Shown piece after piece: positions 8,845 through 18,702 of a DNA stretch of 64,000 bases; the stretch's first letter is position 1; the number at the start of each line of letters is the position of its first letter. The notes under the pieces were generated by a model, which saw nothing but the letters and a program-made list of their open reading frames with translations, ran no database searches and was not told where the DNA came from. The stretch is from Caballeronia glathei (GTDB lineage: Bacteria > Pseudomonadota > Gammaproteobacteria > Burkholderiales > Burkholderiaceae): assembly GCF_000698595.1 (NCBI RefSeq), contig NZ_JFHC01000040.1, positions 1 to 64,000 on the forward strand, read 5' to 3'. Both the position numbers and the translations under genes were made by a program.

Positions 8845-10398
8845 TCACATGTTCGACGCCCAGATCACGCCGTTCGACGCGTAGATGGCGAGGCTGCCGT
8901 CGTCCTGCATGTACGCGTAGGCACCGGGATGCCCGGAGGTGCCGCTCTCCCAGACGGGCACGCCATTGGAATCGAACGCCACGAGGTTGCCGTTTTCCTG
9001 CATCCGCAGCTCGGCGGAGGCGGAGCCGCCAGTGCCGGCGGACCAGATCGCCGTGCCCGCCTGCGAGATCGTGAGATCGCCGTCGGCCTGCATGTTCAGA
9101 CTGGTGCGGCTGTCGCACGAGGTGAGCCTCTGGCCGCGCGCGATTCCCTGGCCCGGCGCGAGCTGGCCGCAGGCCGAAGGCGCCTGAATGGGCGGCAGGG
9201 CAGCGAGCGCCTCGAGGTCCATCGCATTGGCGATCGCCTGGAGCCCGGCTTCGTTCGGGTGCAGATTGTCGCCGCTGTTATAGCCCGGCAGGAAGTTGGC
9301 CGGGTCGGCGGGATCGCCCACCGCGCTCGCCTGGTCCAGCACCGCGTCGCAGCCGCTCGACGAATCCTGCACGAACGCGTTCACCTCCTGGCGCGTGCTT
9401 TCGATTTCAGGCGACGCATTGAACGGCGTGAGCGTCGAGCAGATCACCTTGACGTTGGCGCGATGAGCGCGGTCGATCAGTTGCCGCAGCGCGCCGATCA
9501 GCTGCGTCGAGGTGGCAGGCGGGTCCCTGAGCAGGTTGTTGACCGCGTCGTCCGAGATGACCACCCACTTCACGCCCGCCTGCTGGAGCACATCGCGATC
9601 GAAGCGCCTGAGGCCGGCCTGCCCGGCGTCGTCCGTGAAGAAATCGTTGCCGCTGATGCCCTGGTTCAGCACGCCCACGGTCATGCCGGCTCTTTGCAGG
9701 CGGATCGCGAGCCGGTTCGGCCAGCGCCGGTTGGTATTGGCTCTCGACGCGAGGCCATCCGTGATCGACGCGCCGAAAGCAACGACCGCGCCCGTTGCGG
9801 CGGGGTTCTGCACGTCCAGATTGGTCAGGAAATAGTAGGACTGGCCGCCGGCCGAGTTGGCGGTGCCGCCGGAAAAGGCGGGATCGGCGCTGACGTCTCC
9901 GGGGGCGATGTACACGTCCTGCAGGCCGTCCACGTGACCCGTCGACCTCGGCGGCGTCTGCTGCGGCAGATAGAGGCTGATGGCGACGTCGGCGAGCGCC
10001 GGCACCTGGAACGCGACGGCGTCGCTCACCACCGATGCGCCCACCGGCACCGTCACGTTCGGCTGCCCGCCGAAGGTGATCGCGCGGTCGCTGCCAGTCA
10101 CCGTCTGCTGCCCTCGCGTGCGCCGCGCGATCCGGGCGTTGCCGATCACGATGGGCGCGGTGCCGAAGAGATTCGACACGCGGATGCGCGCCGAAGTCCC
10201 GCCGATGCTGGTGCGCACGATCTGCCGCACTGTCTGGTTGTTGAAACCGGGATCGTCGGTGACCGACGGCGCAACCGACCAGCTGCCGACCCAGGGTGCC
10301 GCAGACACGATGCCCTGCGCGAAATAGTGGGTCGTATCGGGAAGGATCATCAATACGACGAGTGCGGCCTTGAAGAGTCTATAGAACCATCGCTTCAC
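8845..10398 (-). CDS. Secreted SGNH/GDSL hydrolase with C-terminal bulb-type lectin domain
   Basis: A 517-residue exported protein. GTG at 10398 is chosen because GGAG lies 6 bases upstream and a signal peptide follows at once (KRWFYRLFKAALVVLMIL). The esterase part has the nucleophile S211 in VAFGASITDG and the D377/H380 pair in DNLHPNEAG, so it is probably an active carbohydrate esterase. After about residue 405 comes a B-lectin (bulb-type mannose-binding) domain with three degenerate QxDxNxVxY-like repeats (MQADGDLTI, MQENGNLVAF, MQDDGSLAIY). Such a fusion could bind glycan while removing O-acyl groups. Its place in the locus suggests the exported polymer is its substrate. Confidence 0.85.
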   Translation of the reverse strand: MKRWFYRLFKAALVVLMILPDTTHYFAQGIVSAAPWVGSWSVAPSVTDDPGFNNQTVRQIVRTSIGGTSARIRVSNLFGTAPIVIGNARIARRTRGQQTVTGSDRAITFGGQPNVTVPVGASVVSDAVAFQVPALADVAISLYLPQQTPPRSTGHVDGLQDVYIAPGDVSADPAFSGGTANSAGGQSYYFLTNLDVQNPAATGAVVAFGASITDGLASRANTNRRWPNRLAIRLQRAGMTVGVLNQGISGNDFFTDDAGQAGLRRFDRDVLQQAGVKWVVISDDAVNNLLRDPPATSTQLIGALRQLIDRAHRANVKVICSTLTPFNASPEIESTRQEVNAFVQDSSSGCDAVLDQASAVGDPADPANFLPGYNSGDNLHPNEAGLQAIANAMDLEALAALPPIQAPSACGQLAPGQGIARGQRLTSCDSRTSLNMQADGDLTISQAGTAIWSAGTGGSASAELRMQENGNLVAFDSNGVPVWESGTSGHPGAYAYMQDDGSLAIYASNGVIWASNM

Positions 10399-10679
10399 TT
10401 CCGTCTCCGTTATACGACGGTGCGGCAGATGTCGGCGCACCGGAAAAACCGCGAAGCGAACGCGCCCGACGGGCACCGGCGCTTGCCTCGGCTCGCAGAC
10501 TAACCGTTAGACCATAACGGAAGCGCGCCAACCGTACGTTTGCGCACATGGAGCCGCAAAACGTCTGAGCGCAAGAAATGCATGGCTCGAACGAGCATGG
10601 ATGCAAAAACCGTGCGCGATCCTCGTGCGGCAGCGCAAGCGCGCCTCGAACCTCCGGCGCGAGCCCGCCATCTGACAAG

Positions 10680-11711
10680 CTACCTGATGATCCTCGGGTT
10701 CGAGACATAGACCCTCGGTCCGTCGCTGTCGTAGTTTTCGTTGACGAACGCGTCGCCCTTGGGACGGATCCATGTCGGCGAGTCGCTCTTGATATAGCCG
10801 GTCACGACGCGGCCTTTCGTCTTCAGGCTGGACACGCTGTACGCGGCCTCGCGGCTGCCTTCGTCCTTGTGGCCGGTGATGACAACACTGACGTGCTGGT
10901 CCTTCTCGCCCGGCAACTGCTCCAGCCACACGAGAATGCCGAACTGGCAGTTGCGCGTGACCGGACTGATGATGCGGATGTTCTCGACGATATCCGAGTT
11001 GACGTTCGGCTCGATGTCGAGGCCGGCAGACGGAAGCGTGCCCGCGATGTTCTCCCACACCGGATGATCGAACAGGATGTTCCTGCCGCTGATGATCGAC
11101 ACACCCTGGCGGCGGCAGCCGGAGGCATGGTGCTTCATGACCTTGACGTCGCTCGAGAACGGCTGGCCGCCCGAGAAGCTGTTCGAGATGTAGATGCCGT
11201 CGCCCCAGCAGTTGATCGTCGTGGGGGAGAGTATCGTCACGTCGCTGCTTCCGGCTATCGATATGCCCATGCCCCACTGCCCGTCCTTGGCCGCGTTCAG
11301 CTCCTTGCTGCCGTCTAGGCGCGCATTCTCGATCAGCACGTGCTTCACGTCCCAGACGCGGAGGACCTCGTAGTTCTTCCGGTCGTGCGGGAGCAGCTTG
11401 AGTGACCCGCCCGGCGTGAAGCGCACGCGGCTGTTGCTGCGCAGATGCAGTCCGTCCGCGTCCATCCGGCACGGACCCGTGATGAGCAGGGTCTTGCCGA
11501 CCGAACTGTCGACGGCCTTCTGAAGCGCGGCACGGTCGTTGGTCTTGCCGTCGGCGGTGACGCCGAACCACCTGTCGACGACTTCCTCCGGCCCACCGGG
11601 CTCCGTGCTTGCCGCGTTCGGCACGTTCGCCGCCGCGACGAGCGGCTTGCCGACGGCGCCGACCATGCCGCCCAGCAGAAGGGCATTTACCGCCCTGCGT
11701 CCTTTACGCAC
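10680..11711 (-). CDS. Secreted right-handed beta-helix (pectate-lyase-like) protein
   Basis: A 343-residue exported protein. GTG at 11711 is preferred over an in-frame TTG at 11726 because AGGAGG lies seven bases before it. A signal peptide (about residues 9-28, ALLLGGMVGAVGKPLVAAA) precedes FGVTADGKTNDRAALQKAVD, the entry segment of Pectate_lyase_3/GH28-type beta-helices. Repeating coils such as VKHVLIENARLDG, SDVTILSPTTINCWGDGIYISN and NIRIISPVTRNCQFGI follow. Proteins of this fold cut or epimerise uronic-acid polymers. Since the locus makes UDP-GalNAcA, a polymer-trimming lyase or hydrolase is reasonable. Catalytic residues cannot be assigned with confidence. Confidence 0.78.
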   Translation of the reverse strand: MRKGRRAVNALLLGGMVGAVGKPLVAAANVPNAASTEPGGPEEVVDRWFGVTADGKTNDRAALQKAVDSSVGKTLLITGPCRMDADGLHLRSNSRVRFTPGGSLKLLPHDRKNYEVLRVWDVKHVLIENARLDGSKELNAAKDGQWGMGISIAGSSDVTILSPTTINCWGDGIYISNSFSGGQPFSSDVKVMKHHASGCRRQGVSIISGRNILFDHPVWENIAGTLPSAGLDIEPNVNSDIVENIRIISPVTRNCQFGILVWLEQLPGEKDQHVSVVITGHKDEGSREAAYSVSSLKTKGRVVTGYIKSDSPTWIRPKGDAFVNENYDSDGPRVYVSNPRIIR

Positions 11712-11752
11712 CCCGCACCTCCTCAAGAACTAGGGAACCGGCTGGCAAGCAT

Positions 11753-12490
11753 TCAGCCCCGCAGACGGCGCATCGCGCGCAACGGAGTCGACGTCAGAAA
11801 TCGCATGGCCATGGCGACACCCGGGATCGGGGCCTTCACGTCCGCAGCCTCCTTGAATGAAATGAACTGCGCGCGGTTTCTTCTCACGAATTCGATGGTC
11901 TTCTGGATCTCCGGCTCGCTGAGCGTGTTGACATGCAGACAGATCGAATACACGCCGAAGCCGAAATGCAACGGCGTGGCGAAGAGCTGCGGAACGGCTG
12001 TCAATTCGCCGAACTGGTAGGGATAGACGCCGCACCCGTCCGTCAGATACTCGAAATTGAGCGCGGCGAGCGCACGCAGCGTCCCTTCGTCGAAGGAATG
12101 CGACGGCGCCATGAACACCGGCTGCCATACGCCCTGTGCCATCAGAATCCGCTTTCCCGCCTGCAGCTTCGCAAACTGTTCCTCGTAAGGCAGCCCCGCC
12201 AGCTCCGACTTGAGACCGAGCCTAAGGATGCCCGGATGCTGCGTCACGTACTGATGCGTGTAGCCGTGCTGCGCGATGCTCCAGCCGCGCTCGAACCAGC
12301 CGCGCACCGTGTCCCAGAACGCCTCGTTGGCCGGCTCGACGGAAAGCGTCTCGTCGAGGCAATGCGGGACCACCCCGACCAGCAGCGGCAGGTCCAGTTC
12401 CTTCGAGAGCGCATCGAACGGGTCGAACTTCGACCACGCCATTTCCGGGGTGATGTCGTCGAAGCGCAAGATGAATTTCGGCACGACCAT
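11753..12490 (-). CDS. Polysaccharide deacetylase family protein (DUF2334-like)
   Basis: A 245-residue protein of the NodB/DUF2334 carbohydrate-esterase fold. The metal-binding motifs are visible: LRFDDI near residue 10 and HGYTHQY near residue 80, with the later APSHSFD segment. There is no signal peptide, so it may act on lipid-linked or nucleotide-linked sugars in the cytoplasm. ATG at 12490 is used; an in-frame TTG at 12496 has slightly better spacing from AAGGAG and cannot be excluded. It heads toward the beta-helix gene 41 bases away and belongs to a leftward run of glycosyltransferases. Confidence 0.82.
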   Translation of the reverse strand: MVVPKFILRFDDITPEMAWSKFDPFDALSKELDLPLLVGVVPHCLDETLSVEPANEAFWDTVRGWFERGWSIAQHGYTHQYVTQHPGILRLGLKSELAGLPYEEQFAKLQAGKRILMAQGVWQPVFMAPSHSFDEGTLRALAALNFEYLTDGCGVYPYQFGELTAVPQLFATPLHFGFGVYSICLHVNTLSEPEIQKTIEFVRRNRAQFISFKEAADVKAPIPGVAMAMRFLTSTPLRAMRRLRG

Positions 12491-12538
12491 GGTCAATCGA
12501 TCTCCTTCCTCAAATCGCCGCTGAATATCGTCAAACCG

Positions 12539-13729
12539 CTATGCCCGCCGCTCGGACTGGTTCGCCACGCCGACGTCGAGGCGCGGCGCGTCCAGCAGGT
12601 CGCTGTACACGCGCAGCGTCTTGCCGATCACGATGGTCTCGTCGAACTCGCTCAGGGCCTTCGCCCGCGCCGCCAGGCCGAGCCTGCGGCAAAGCGCGCG
12701 GTCGTCGTCGAGCAGGCGGATCGCGTCGGCGAGCGCGGCGGCGTCGCGCACGGGAATGAGGAGGCCGTCCTCGCCCGAGCGGCTCACCACTTCGCGGCAG
12801 CCGGGAGCGTCGGTGGTGACGAGGGGCAGCGCGCACGCCGCCGCTTCGATCAGCGTCTTCGGCAAGCCTTCGCGGTAGCTCGGCAGCACCACGACGTCCA
12901 CTTCGGAAAGCAGCTTCGGCATGTCGCCCACATGTCCCAGCCACGTGAGCAGTCCTTCACCGGCCCATTGCCCGACCAGTTCCCGCGACACCGATGCGGG
13001 ATTGCCTTCGTCCGGCGAGCCGGCAAGAAGAAACCGCACCGACCGGCCTTCGCTCTTCAGTGTTCGCGCGGCCTCCACATATTCGGCGATGCCCTTGTCC
13101 CACAGCAGGCGGGCGGCGAGCACGATGCGTAGCGGGCCCTCTGCGTCCTCACCGCTCTGCGGCCGGGCGGCGAAGCGCGAGCAGTCCACGCCAGAGCCCT
13201 TGATGAGCCGGATCGACCGGTCGTCGACGAGCCGCGCCTTCCTGAATAGCGCGACGTCGTCGGGATTCTGCAGCACGAGCGCGCTGCCCCGGCCGTTCAG
13301 CGCGAAGCGCATCATCTGGCGCACGACGGGCCTGAGCACGCGCGCCTTCAGATCGCGGCTCGTGAAGACGTAGCCCATGCCGGCCACCGCGTTGATGCGC
13401 GCCGGCACGCCGGCCATCCTGCTCGCGAGCGACCCGTACACCGCGCTCTTGATGGTGAAGCCGTGCACGAGGTCGGGTTTCTCGCGCCGCAGAAACCGCA
13501 CGAGCCACGCGAGCACGCCCACTTCGCGCAGCGGATTCAGGCTCCGGCGATTCATCGGCATCGCTTCCCAGCGAAACCCGAGCGCCTGCAGTTTCGGCCC
13601 GGAGTCGCCGGGCGGCGACAACAGGACCACCTCGTAGCCTTCCTGCCGCAGCTTTTCAGCGAGCGACAGGCGGAAGTTGTAGAGATACCAGTCGGTATTG
13701 GCGAAAAGGACAACCTTACGTCCGTTCAT
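12539..13729 (-). CDS. GT4-family glycosyltransferase
   Basis: A 396-residue GT-B enzyme. The N-terminus VVLFANTDWYLYNFRLSLAE is the asparagine/tyrosine-rich opening seen in a GT4 subgroup of O-antigen and capsule transferases. The C-terminal domain has LAARLLWDKGIAEYVEAA and SYREGLPKTLIEAAACALPL (EX7E). ATG at 13729 is chosen because AGGAG lies five bases upstream, although the frame stays open further. It lies in a leftward set with two further GT4 genes and the flippase. Sugar specificity is unknown. Confidence 0.88.
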   Translation of the reverse strand: MNGRKVVLFANTDWYLYNFRLSLAEKLRQEGYEVVLLSPPGDSGPKLQALGFRWEAMPMNRRSLNPLREVGVLAWLVRFLRREKPDLVHGFTIKSAVYGSLASRMAGVPARINAVAGMGYVFTSRDLKARVLRPVVRQMMRFALNGRGSALVLQNPDDVALFRKARLVDDRSIRLIKGSGVDCSRFAARPQSGEDAEGPLRIVLAARLLWDKGIAEYVEAARTLKSEGRSVRFLLAGSPDEGNPASVSRELVGQWAGEGLLTWLGHVGDMPKLLSEVDVVVLPSYREGLPKTLIEAAACALPLVTTDAPGCREVVSRSGEDGLLIPVRDAAALADAIRLLDDDRALCRRLGLAARAKALSEFDETIVIGKTLRVYSDLLDAPRLDVGVANQSERRA

Positions 13730-13805
13730 GTCCGCTCCTGATTTTCCGGGCGCCTCTTTGAATGCTTCGGATACGGCAGGCCACGGCCGCAACCATCGCA
13801 CGGGC

Positions 13806-14930
13806 TCAATGCGCTGACTCCACGTCTTTCGGGCGCGCGCCGACCCGTTCGAACAACTCGTCCCAGATGCGCAATATCGTCTTCAGCGAATAGCGCTCCC
13901 GCACCGAGATCGAGGCTTTCCTGCCCAGTTCCGAGCGGTAGTGGTCGTCGGAAATCAGGCGGCGCAACGCGGCCGCCATGGAGTTCGCATCGCCCGGCGG
14001 GATGAGCAGCCCGTCCTCGCCGTCGCGCGTCAGTTCCTTCGGCCCGCTCGGGCAATCGAACGACACGACGGGCAGCCCCATCGCCATGCTTTCCATCAGC
14101 GCCATCGGCAGGCCCTCATGGCTCGACGACATCGCGAAGACCTGGGCCTTGGCAAGCTCCGCCCACGGCGTGAGTGTCCGGCCGGGCAGGAAGATCCGTC
14201 CGCCCATGCCCAGCTGCCCGATCTGCGCCTCCAGAACCGCGCGCTCCGGCCCTTCGCCCCAGATCCACAGGTCCCAGTCCGGGAATTCGTCGGCAAGCAG
14301 GGCAAAGGCGCGAATCATCAGGTCGAACTGCTTGATCTTGTGCAGGCGCCCGAGCGAAATCACGCGCTTGCGCGCCGCGGGAGCCTGCCGCTCCAGCTGG
14401 AACAGTCCGTCCGGCAGCGGATTGGGCATCACCGCGATGTCCTTCATGCCGGGCACGACTTTCCTGAACGGCGCGACCACGCCATCGGTCAAGAGCGTCA
14501 GAAGGTCCGCCTTCGGATAGACGAACCGGCACATCAGCTTCCAGAAGAGCGAGCGCCGGTCCGCAAGCGGATTCGTATGCTCGCTCACGATGATGGGAAT
14601 GCCGAGCCCCCGCGACGCGAGAATCGTGGTGATGTTCACGTTGGTGAGGAACGACACGATCACGTCGGGGCGGCTGTCGCGCATCAGCGCGCGCAACGTC
14701 ATGAAGCGCGCGCCGAAGGCGAGCGGCCCGCGGCCTCGCCGCGTCACGAGATCGGCGAGATACACGAACTTCACGCGCTCCGAAACAGGGTAGTTGCACG
14801 TGCCCCGCCCGGAATAGGTCGCGACGAGCGTAACCGAGTCGCCCCGCTCGACCCATGCATTGACCAGCGTGGCGGCGACGCTTTCGGCGCCGCCGTCCTG
14901 CATCGCGCTGATGAACAAGACGATATTCAT
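13806..14930 (-). CDS. GT4-family glycosyltransferase
   Basis: A 374-residue GT-B enzyme opening with FISAMQDGGAESVAATLV, the glycine-rich acceptor-side loop of GT4 transferases. It has ISLGRLHKIKQFDLMIRAFA for the linker and SSSHEGLPMALMESMAMGLPV (EX7E) for donor binding. The ribosome site is weak. It resembles its downstream-strand neighbour at 14969-16129 closely enough (for example VSEHTNPL/ATEHIHPP and WxxxxRxxYPKAD in both) to suggest a tandem duplication that later diverged in specificity. Confidence 0.88.
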   Translation of the reverse strand: MNIVLFISAMQDGGAESVAATLVNAWVERGDSVTLVATYSGRGTCNYPVSERVKFVYLADLVTRRGRGPLAFGARFMTLRALMRDSRPDVIVSFLTNVNITTILASRGLGIPIIVSEHTNPLADRRSLFWKLMCRFVYPKADLLTLLTDGVVAPFRKVVPGMKDIAVMPNPLPDGLFQLERQAPAARKRVISLGRLHKIKQFDLMIRAFALLADEFPDWDLWIWGEGPERAVLEAQIGQLGMGGRIFLPGRTLTPWAELAKAQVFAMSSSHEGLPMALMESMAMGLPVVSFDCPSGPKELTRDGEDGLLIPPGDANSMAAALRRLISDDHYRSELGRKASISVRERYSLKTILRIWDELFERVGARPKDVESAH

Positions 14931-14968
14931 GGAAGGTCAGATCCCGGCTTGAATGATCATGGCGGCGC

Positions 14969-16129
14969 TCACTCCGTCACCCGCACGGAAGAGCGATCGA
15001 CGCTGCGCGGCAGCCTCACGCCGGTTTGCGTGAAGACTTCACGCCACATCGCGAACACCCGCGCCACGGAAAACCGCTCGACGACGTCGCGCGCGCGCGA
15101 GGCCATCAGCGCACGGGTTTCGTCGTCGGCCATCAGCGCCGACAGGGCCCGGGCGAGTTCCTGCGGGTTTCCGACATCCCGCACCAGCAACCCGTCGTGA
15201 CCGTCGGTGATGATGTCGCCGGGACCCGCGTCGCAGTCGAAGCTCACGACGGCGCACCCGCTTGCCATGGCCTCGACGATCGTCATCGAAAAGCCCTCGA
15301 AGCGCGAACTCAGCACGTAGAGATCGGCGCGCCGGTACCAGTCGGGCATGTTGCCGACCTGGCCCGGCATGAGCACGCGGCCCTTCAGTCCCGCTGCCGC
15401 CACCTGTGCTTCGAGCGCCGGCCGGTCGGCGCCGTCTCCGACAATCACGAGATCCCACACGGGGAACTCGCTCTCGATCCGGGCGAACGCGTCGATCAGA
15501 ATGTCGAAGCCTTTCTGCCCGGCCATGCGTCCCGCAGCGAGCAACACGCGCCGCTCGGGGCCGACCACCTGCTCAGGCGGCAGGATGGGCTCCATGACGG
15601 GAATCGGCAGGGAGATCGAATTCGGGATCACCGTGACGGCGCTGCAATTGCAATACTTCTGCAGCCAGAGCTTGCTCTTCGCGGTCAACGCAACGACCTT
15701 GTCCGCCTTGGGATACGTCCAGCGGCGCAGCGACTCCCAGAAGCGCCCCTCGGAGAGCATCGGAGGATGGATGTGCTCGGTGGCGATCACCTTGCAGGGA
15801 AGGCCGAGCCCCGCCAGGATCGCGACGATCGACGGCCTCGTTTCGATGCCGAGCACGACATCCGGTTGCGTCCGGTCGAGCACGCGGCGCAGCGCCACGA
15901 TCCGGCGCGCATTCGCGCAGATGGCGCCCGCCAGGCCGCGGTTGTTTCCCGCGAGGTCGAGGCTGATGCGCTTCACGCCGTCGGAGAGCGCATAGAAGTC
16001 GCTTTCCGTGGAAGTGAGCGTCACGACGGTGACGTCCCAGCCCTGCGTCACCCATTCGCTCGAAAGGTTCACCGCCACGCGTTCCGCGCCGCCGTAGTGC
16101 AGGGAATGAATGAACAGCAGAAGCTTCAT
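14969..16129 (-). CDS. GT4-family glycosyltransferase
   Basis: A 386-residue GT-B enzyme with FIHSLHYGGAERVAVNLSSE at the start, AAGRMAGQKGFDILIDAFA in the linker and SSRFEGFSMTIVEAMASGCAV (EX7E). The family is that of WbnH/RfaB-type retaining transferases. ATG at 16129 overlaps the flippase stop by 4 bases (ATGA), so translation is probably coupled. The frame remains open far upstream, but that region is antisense-shifted flippase sequence and not part of the protein. Confidence 0.88.
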   Translation of the reverse strand: MKLLLFIHSLHYGGAERVAVNLSSEWVTQGWDVTVVTLTSTESDFYALSDGVKRISLDLAGNNRGLAGAICANARRIVALRRVLDRTQPDVVLGIETRPSIVAILAGLGLPCKVIATEHIHPPMLSEGRFWESLRRWTYPKADKVVALTAKSKLWLQKYCNCSAVTVIPNSISLPIPVMEPILPPEQVVGPERRVLLAAGRMAGQKGFDILIDAFARIESEFPVWDLVIVGDGADRPALEAQVAAAGLKGRVLMPGQVGNMPDWYRRADLYVLSSRFEGFSMTIVEAMASGCAVVSFDCDAGPGDIITDGHDGLLVRDVGNPQELARALSALMADDETRALMASRARDVVERFSVARVFAMWREVFTQTGVRLPRSVDRSSVRVTE

Positions 16130-17490
16130 GAGGAGCCCGTCTTCTTCTTGAACGATCTGTTTGACAACGTGAGCGCCAGATAGCACCCGAACGAACTGGC
16201 GCCCATGACGCCGGTTGCAAGCATCACCCCCTCGATTCCGAACCACCGGATCAGCACGAAATTGGCCGCCGCCTTGACGGCAAAATTCGCCGCGGCGATG
16301 AAGGCCATCGCCCTGAAGCGCCCTTCGCTCGCGAGCAGCTGAACCAGCACCAGCACCGCGAAATAGAAAGGCAGTTGCAGCAGGCCCCAGCGAACCAGAT
16401 CGGATACCGCGGCGGTATTGGCGGCGTCGAAGGCTCCGCGCTGAAACAGCAGCGCGACGCCCATCGGCGCGAGCAGCCACCCCACCACTACCACCACGCT
16501 GCCCAGCACCAGCATGACGAGCGACCACTTTAGCGCGATGCTCCGCGCCCGAGCGTGATCCCCCGCACTCAACAGCTCCGATAGCACGGGCAAGGTGGCG
16601 CGGCTGATCGCCACGGCCCCCATGCTGACGAGCAGCGCGATCACCCGGTTCGCATAGCCGAGCGTGGCGATCGCGCCGTCGCCGAGACCCGCCACGAAAT
16701 ACTGGTCGAGCGGCGTGGCGAGACTCATGATCAGCTGGCCGATCATGAACACGCCCACCGCGCGGTACATGTACGGCCACTGCGGCGAGCTGAGCGAAAA
16801 GCTGAACTTCGCGCGGATTCCGTCGGCCTTTCGCGACAGCGCGCCCAGTATCACCGCCTGAACGAGGAAGCCCAGCGTGGTGCCCCATATGAGGGGCGCC
16901 GGGGACGCCTCGCCGTGCCAGGCCATCACGAAGCCCAGCAGGAAAACCGCCGGGACGCATTCGAGCAGCGTGTTGACATGCCTTTCGCGTGCCTGAAGCC
17001 GTGCCGCGTACACGCAGATGGTGAGCATCAGGATCCCGACGGGCGCCATGCCGAGCATCATCCGGCGCGACATCGCGCGCGTCTCTTCCGACAGGTTGCG
17101 CGCCATCAGGTCGAGCGCGAACGGCCAGCAGAAGTAGAGAATGACCGCGAGCATCACGCCGACCAGGATCGCCATGACGTCGAGTTCGCCCAGGAAGCGC
17201 GCCTGCTCCTCCTTGCTCTTCGTGCGCAGCTCGACGAGCGCCGGGACGAGCACCACGCTCAGGACCGCGACGAACGTGGCGGGCAGCCAGACGATCAGCG
17301 TGAGGGTGAGCTGATAGGCGTCCACCAGATTGTTGATGCCATAGCGATACGCGATCGCCATTTCCTTGAACGCCCCCGCGCACTTCCCGAGGAGCGCGAA
17401 CATCGAAACCCACACTGCGCTCCGGGCGATCCGCTTATGGTCGGGATGAATCTGCAGCAGACGGCTTCGCCAACTCGCGATATGTGACAT
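16126..17490 (-). CDS. Polysaccharide flippase, MurJ/MVN (MOP) superfamily
   Basis: A 454-residue protein of about 12-14 membrane helices. KEMAIAYRYGINNLVDAYQL and LVPALVELRTKSKEE match the MurJ/MviN branch of the MOP flippases. It is the only flippase in the locus, so it probably moves the undecaprenyl-linked repeat unit to the periplasm as a Wzx substitute. ATG at 17490 is used; another in-frame ATG at 17520 would add ten residues. A MurJ-like rather than a classic Wzx sequence is notable but is also known from other exopolysaccharide loci. It overlaps the next glycosyltransferase by four bases. Confidence 0.85.
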   Translation of the reverse strand: MSHIASWRSRLLQIHPDHKRIARSAVWVSMFALLGKCAGAFKEMAIAYRYGINNLVDAYQLTLTLIVWLPATFVAVLSVVLVPALVELRTKSKEEQARFLGELDVMAILVGVMLAVILYFCWPFALDLMARNLSEETRAMSRRMMLGMAPVGILMLTICVYAARLQARERHVNTLLECVPAVFLLGFVMAWHGEASPAPLIWGTTLGFLVQAVILGALSRKADGIRAKFSFSLSSPQWPYMYRAVGVFMIGQLIMSLATPLDQYFVAGLGDGAIATLGYANRVIALLVSMGAVAISRATLPVLSELLSAGDHARARSIALKWSLVMLVLGSVVVVVGWLLAPMGVALLFQRGAFDAANTAAVSDLVRWGLLQLPFYFAVLVLVQLLASEGRFRAMAFIAAANFAVKAAANFVLIRWFGIEGVMLATGVMGASSFGCYLALTLSNRSFKKKTGSS

Positions 17491-17574
17491 CAAGGCCTTA
17501 CCTGGTAGCGGCCAGCCCATCGCGAGCGGCCCCCGGCATCGGGCGCGGCTCGCGATGAAGGCAGGCCTGTTGGC

Positions 17575-18606
<1,032 letters not shown>

Positions 18607-18702
18607 CGATGCTCTCCGGATGAGACGGGCACGCCAAACGCGTGGCGATGGCGTGGCGTGCGAAATACCATGTGCTGCGCATGCGCCGTGCTGCGCGGCG
18701 CT

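Noticed and set aside
10625..10640. CGTGCGGCAGCGCAAG as a further CRP-like site
   Set aside because: Outer bases of the half-sites do not match, and a core of this length is expected about once by chance in a GC-rich window of this size.
16130..17413. An 814-codon frame that seems to fuse extra sequence to the glycosyltransferase at 14969-16129
   Set aside because: The extra part is a shifted frame of the flippase gene, which has clear membrane helices in its own frame. The ATG at 16129 with ATGA overlap gives a normal GT4 length.
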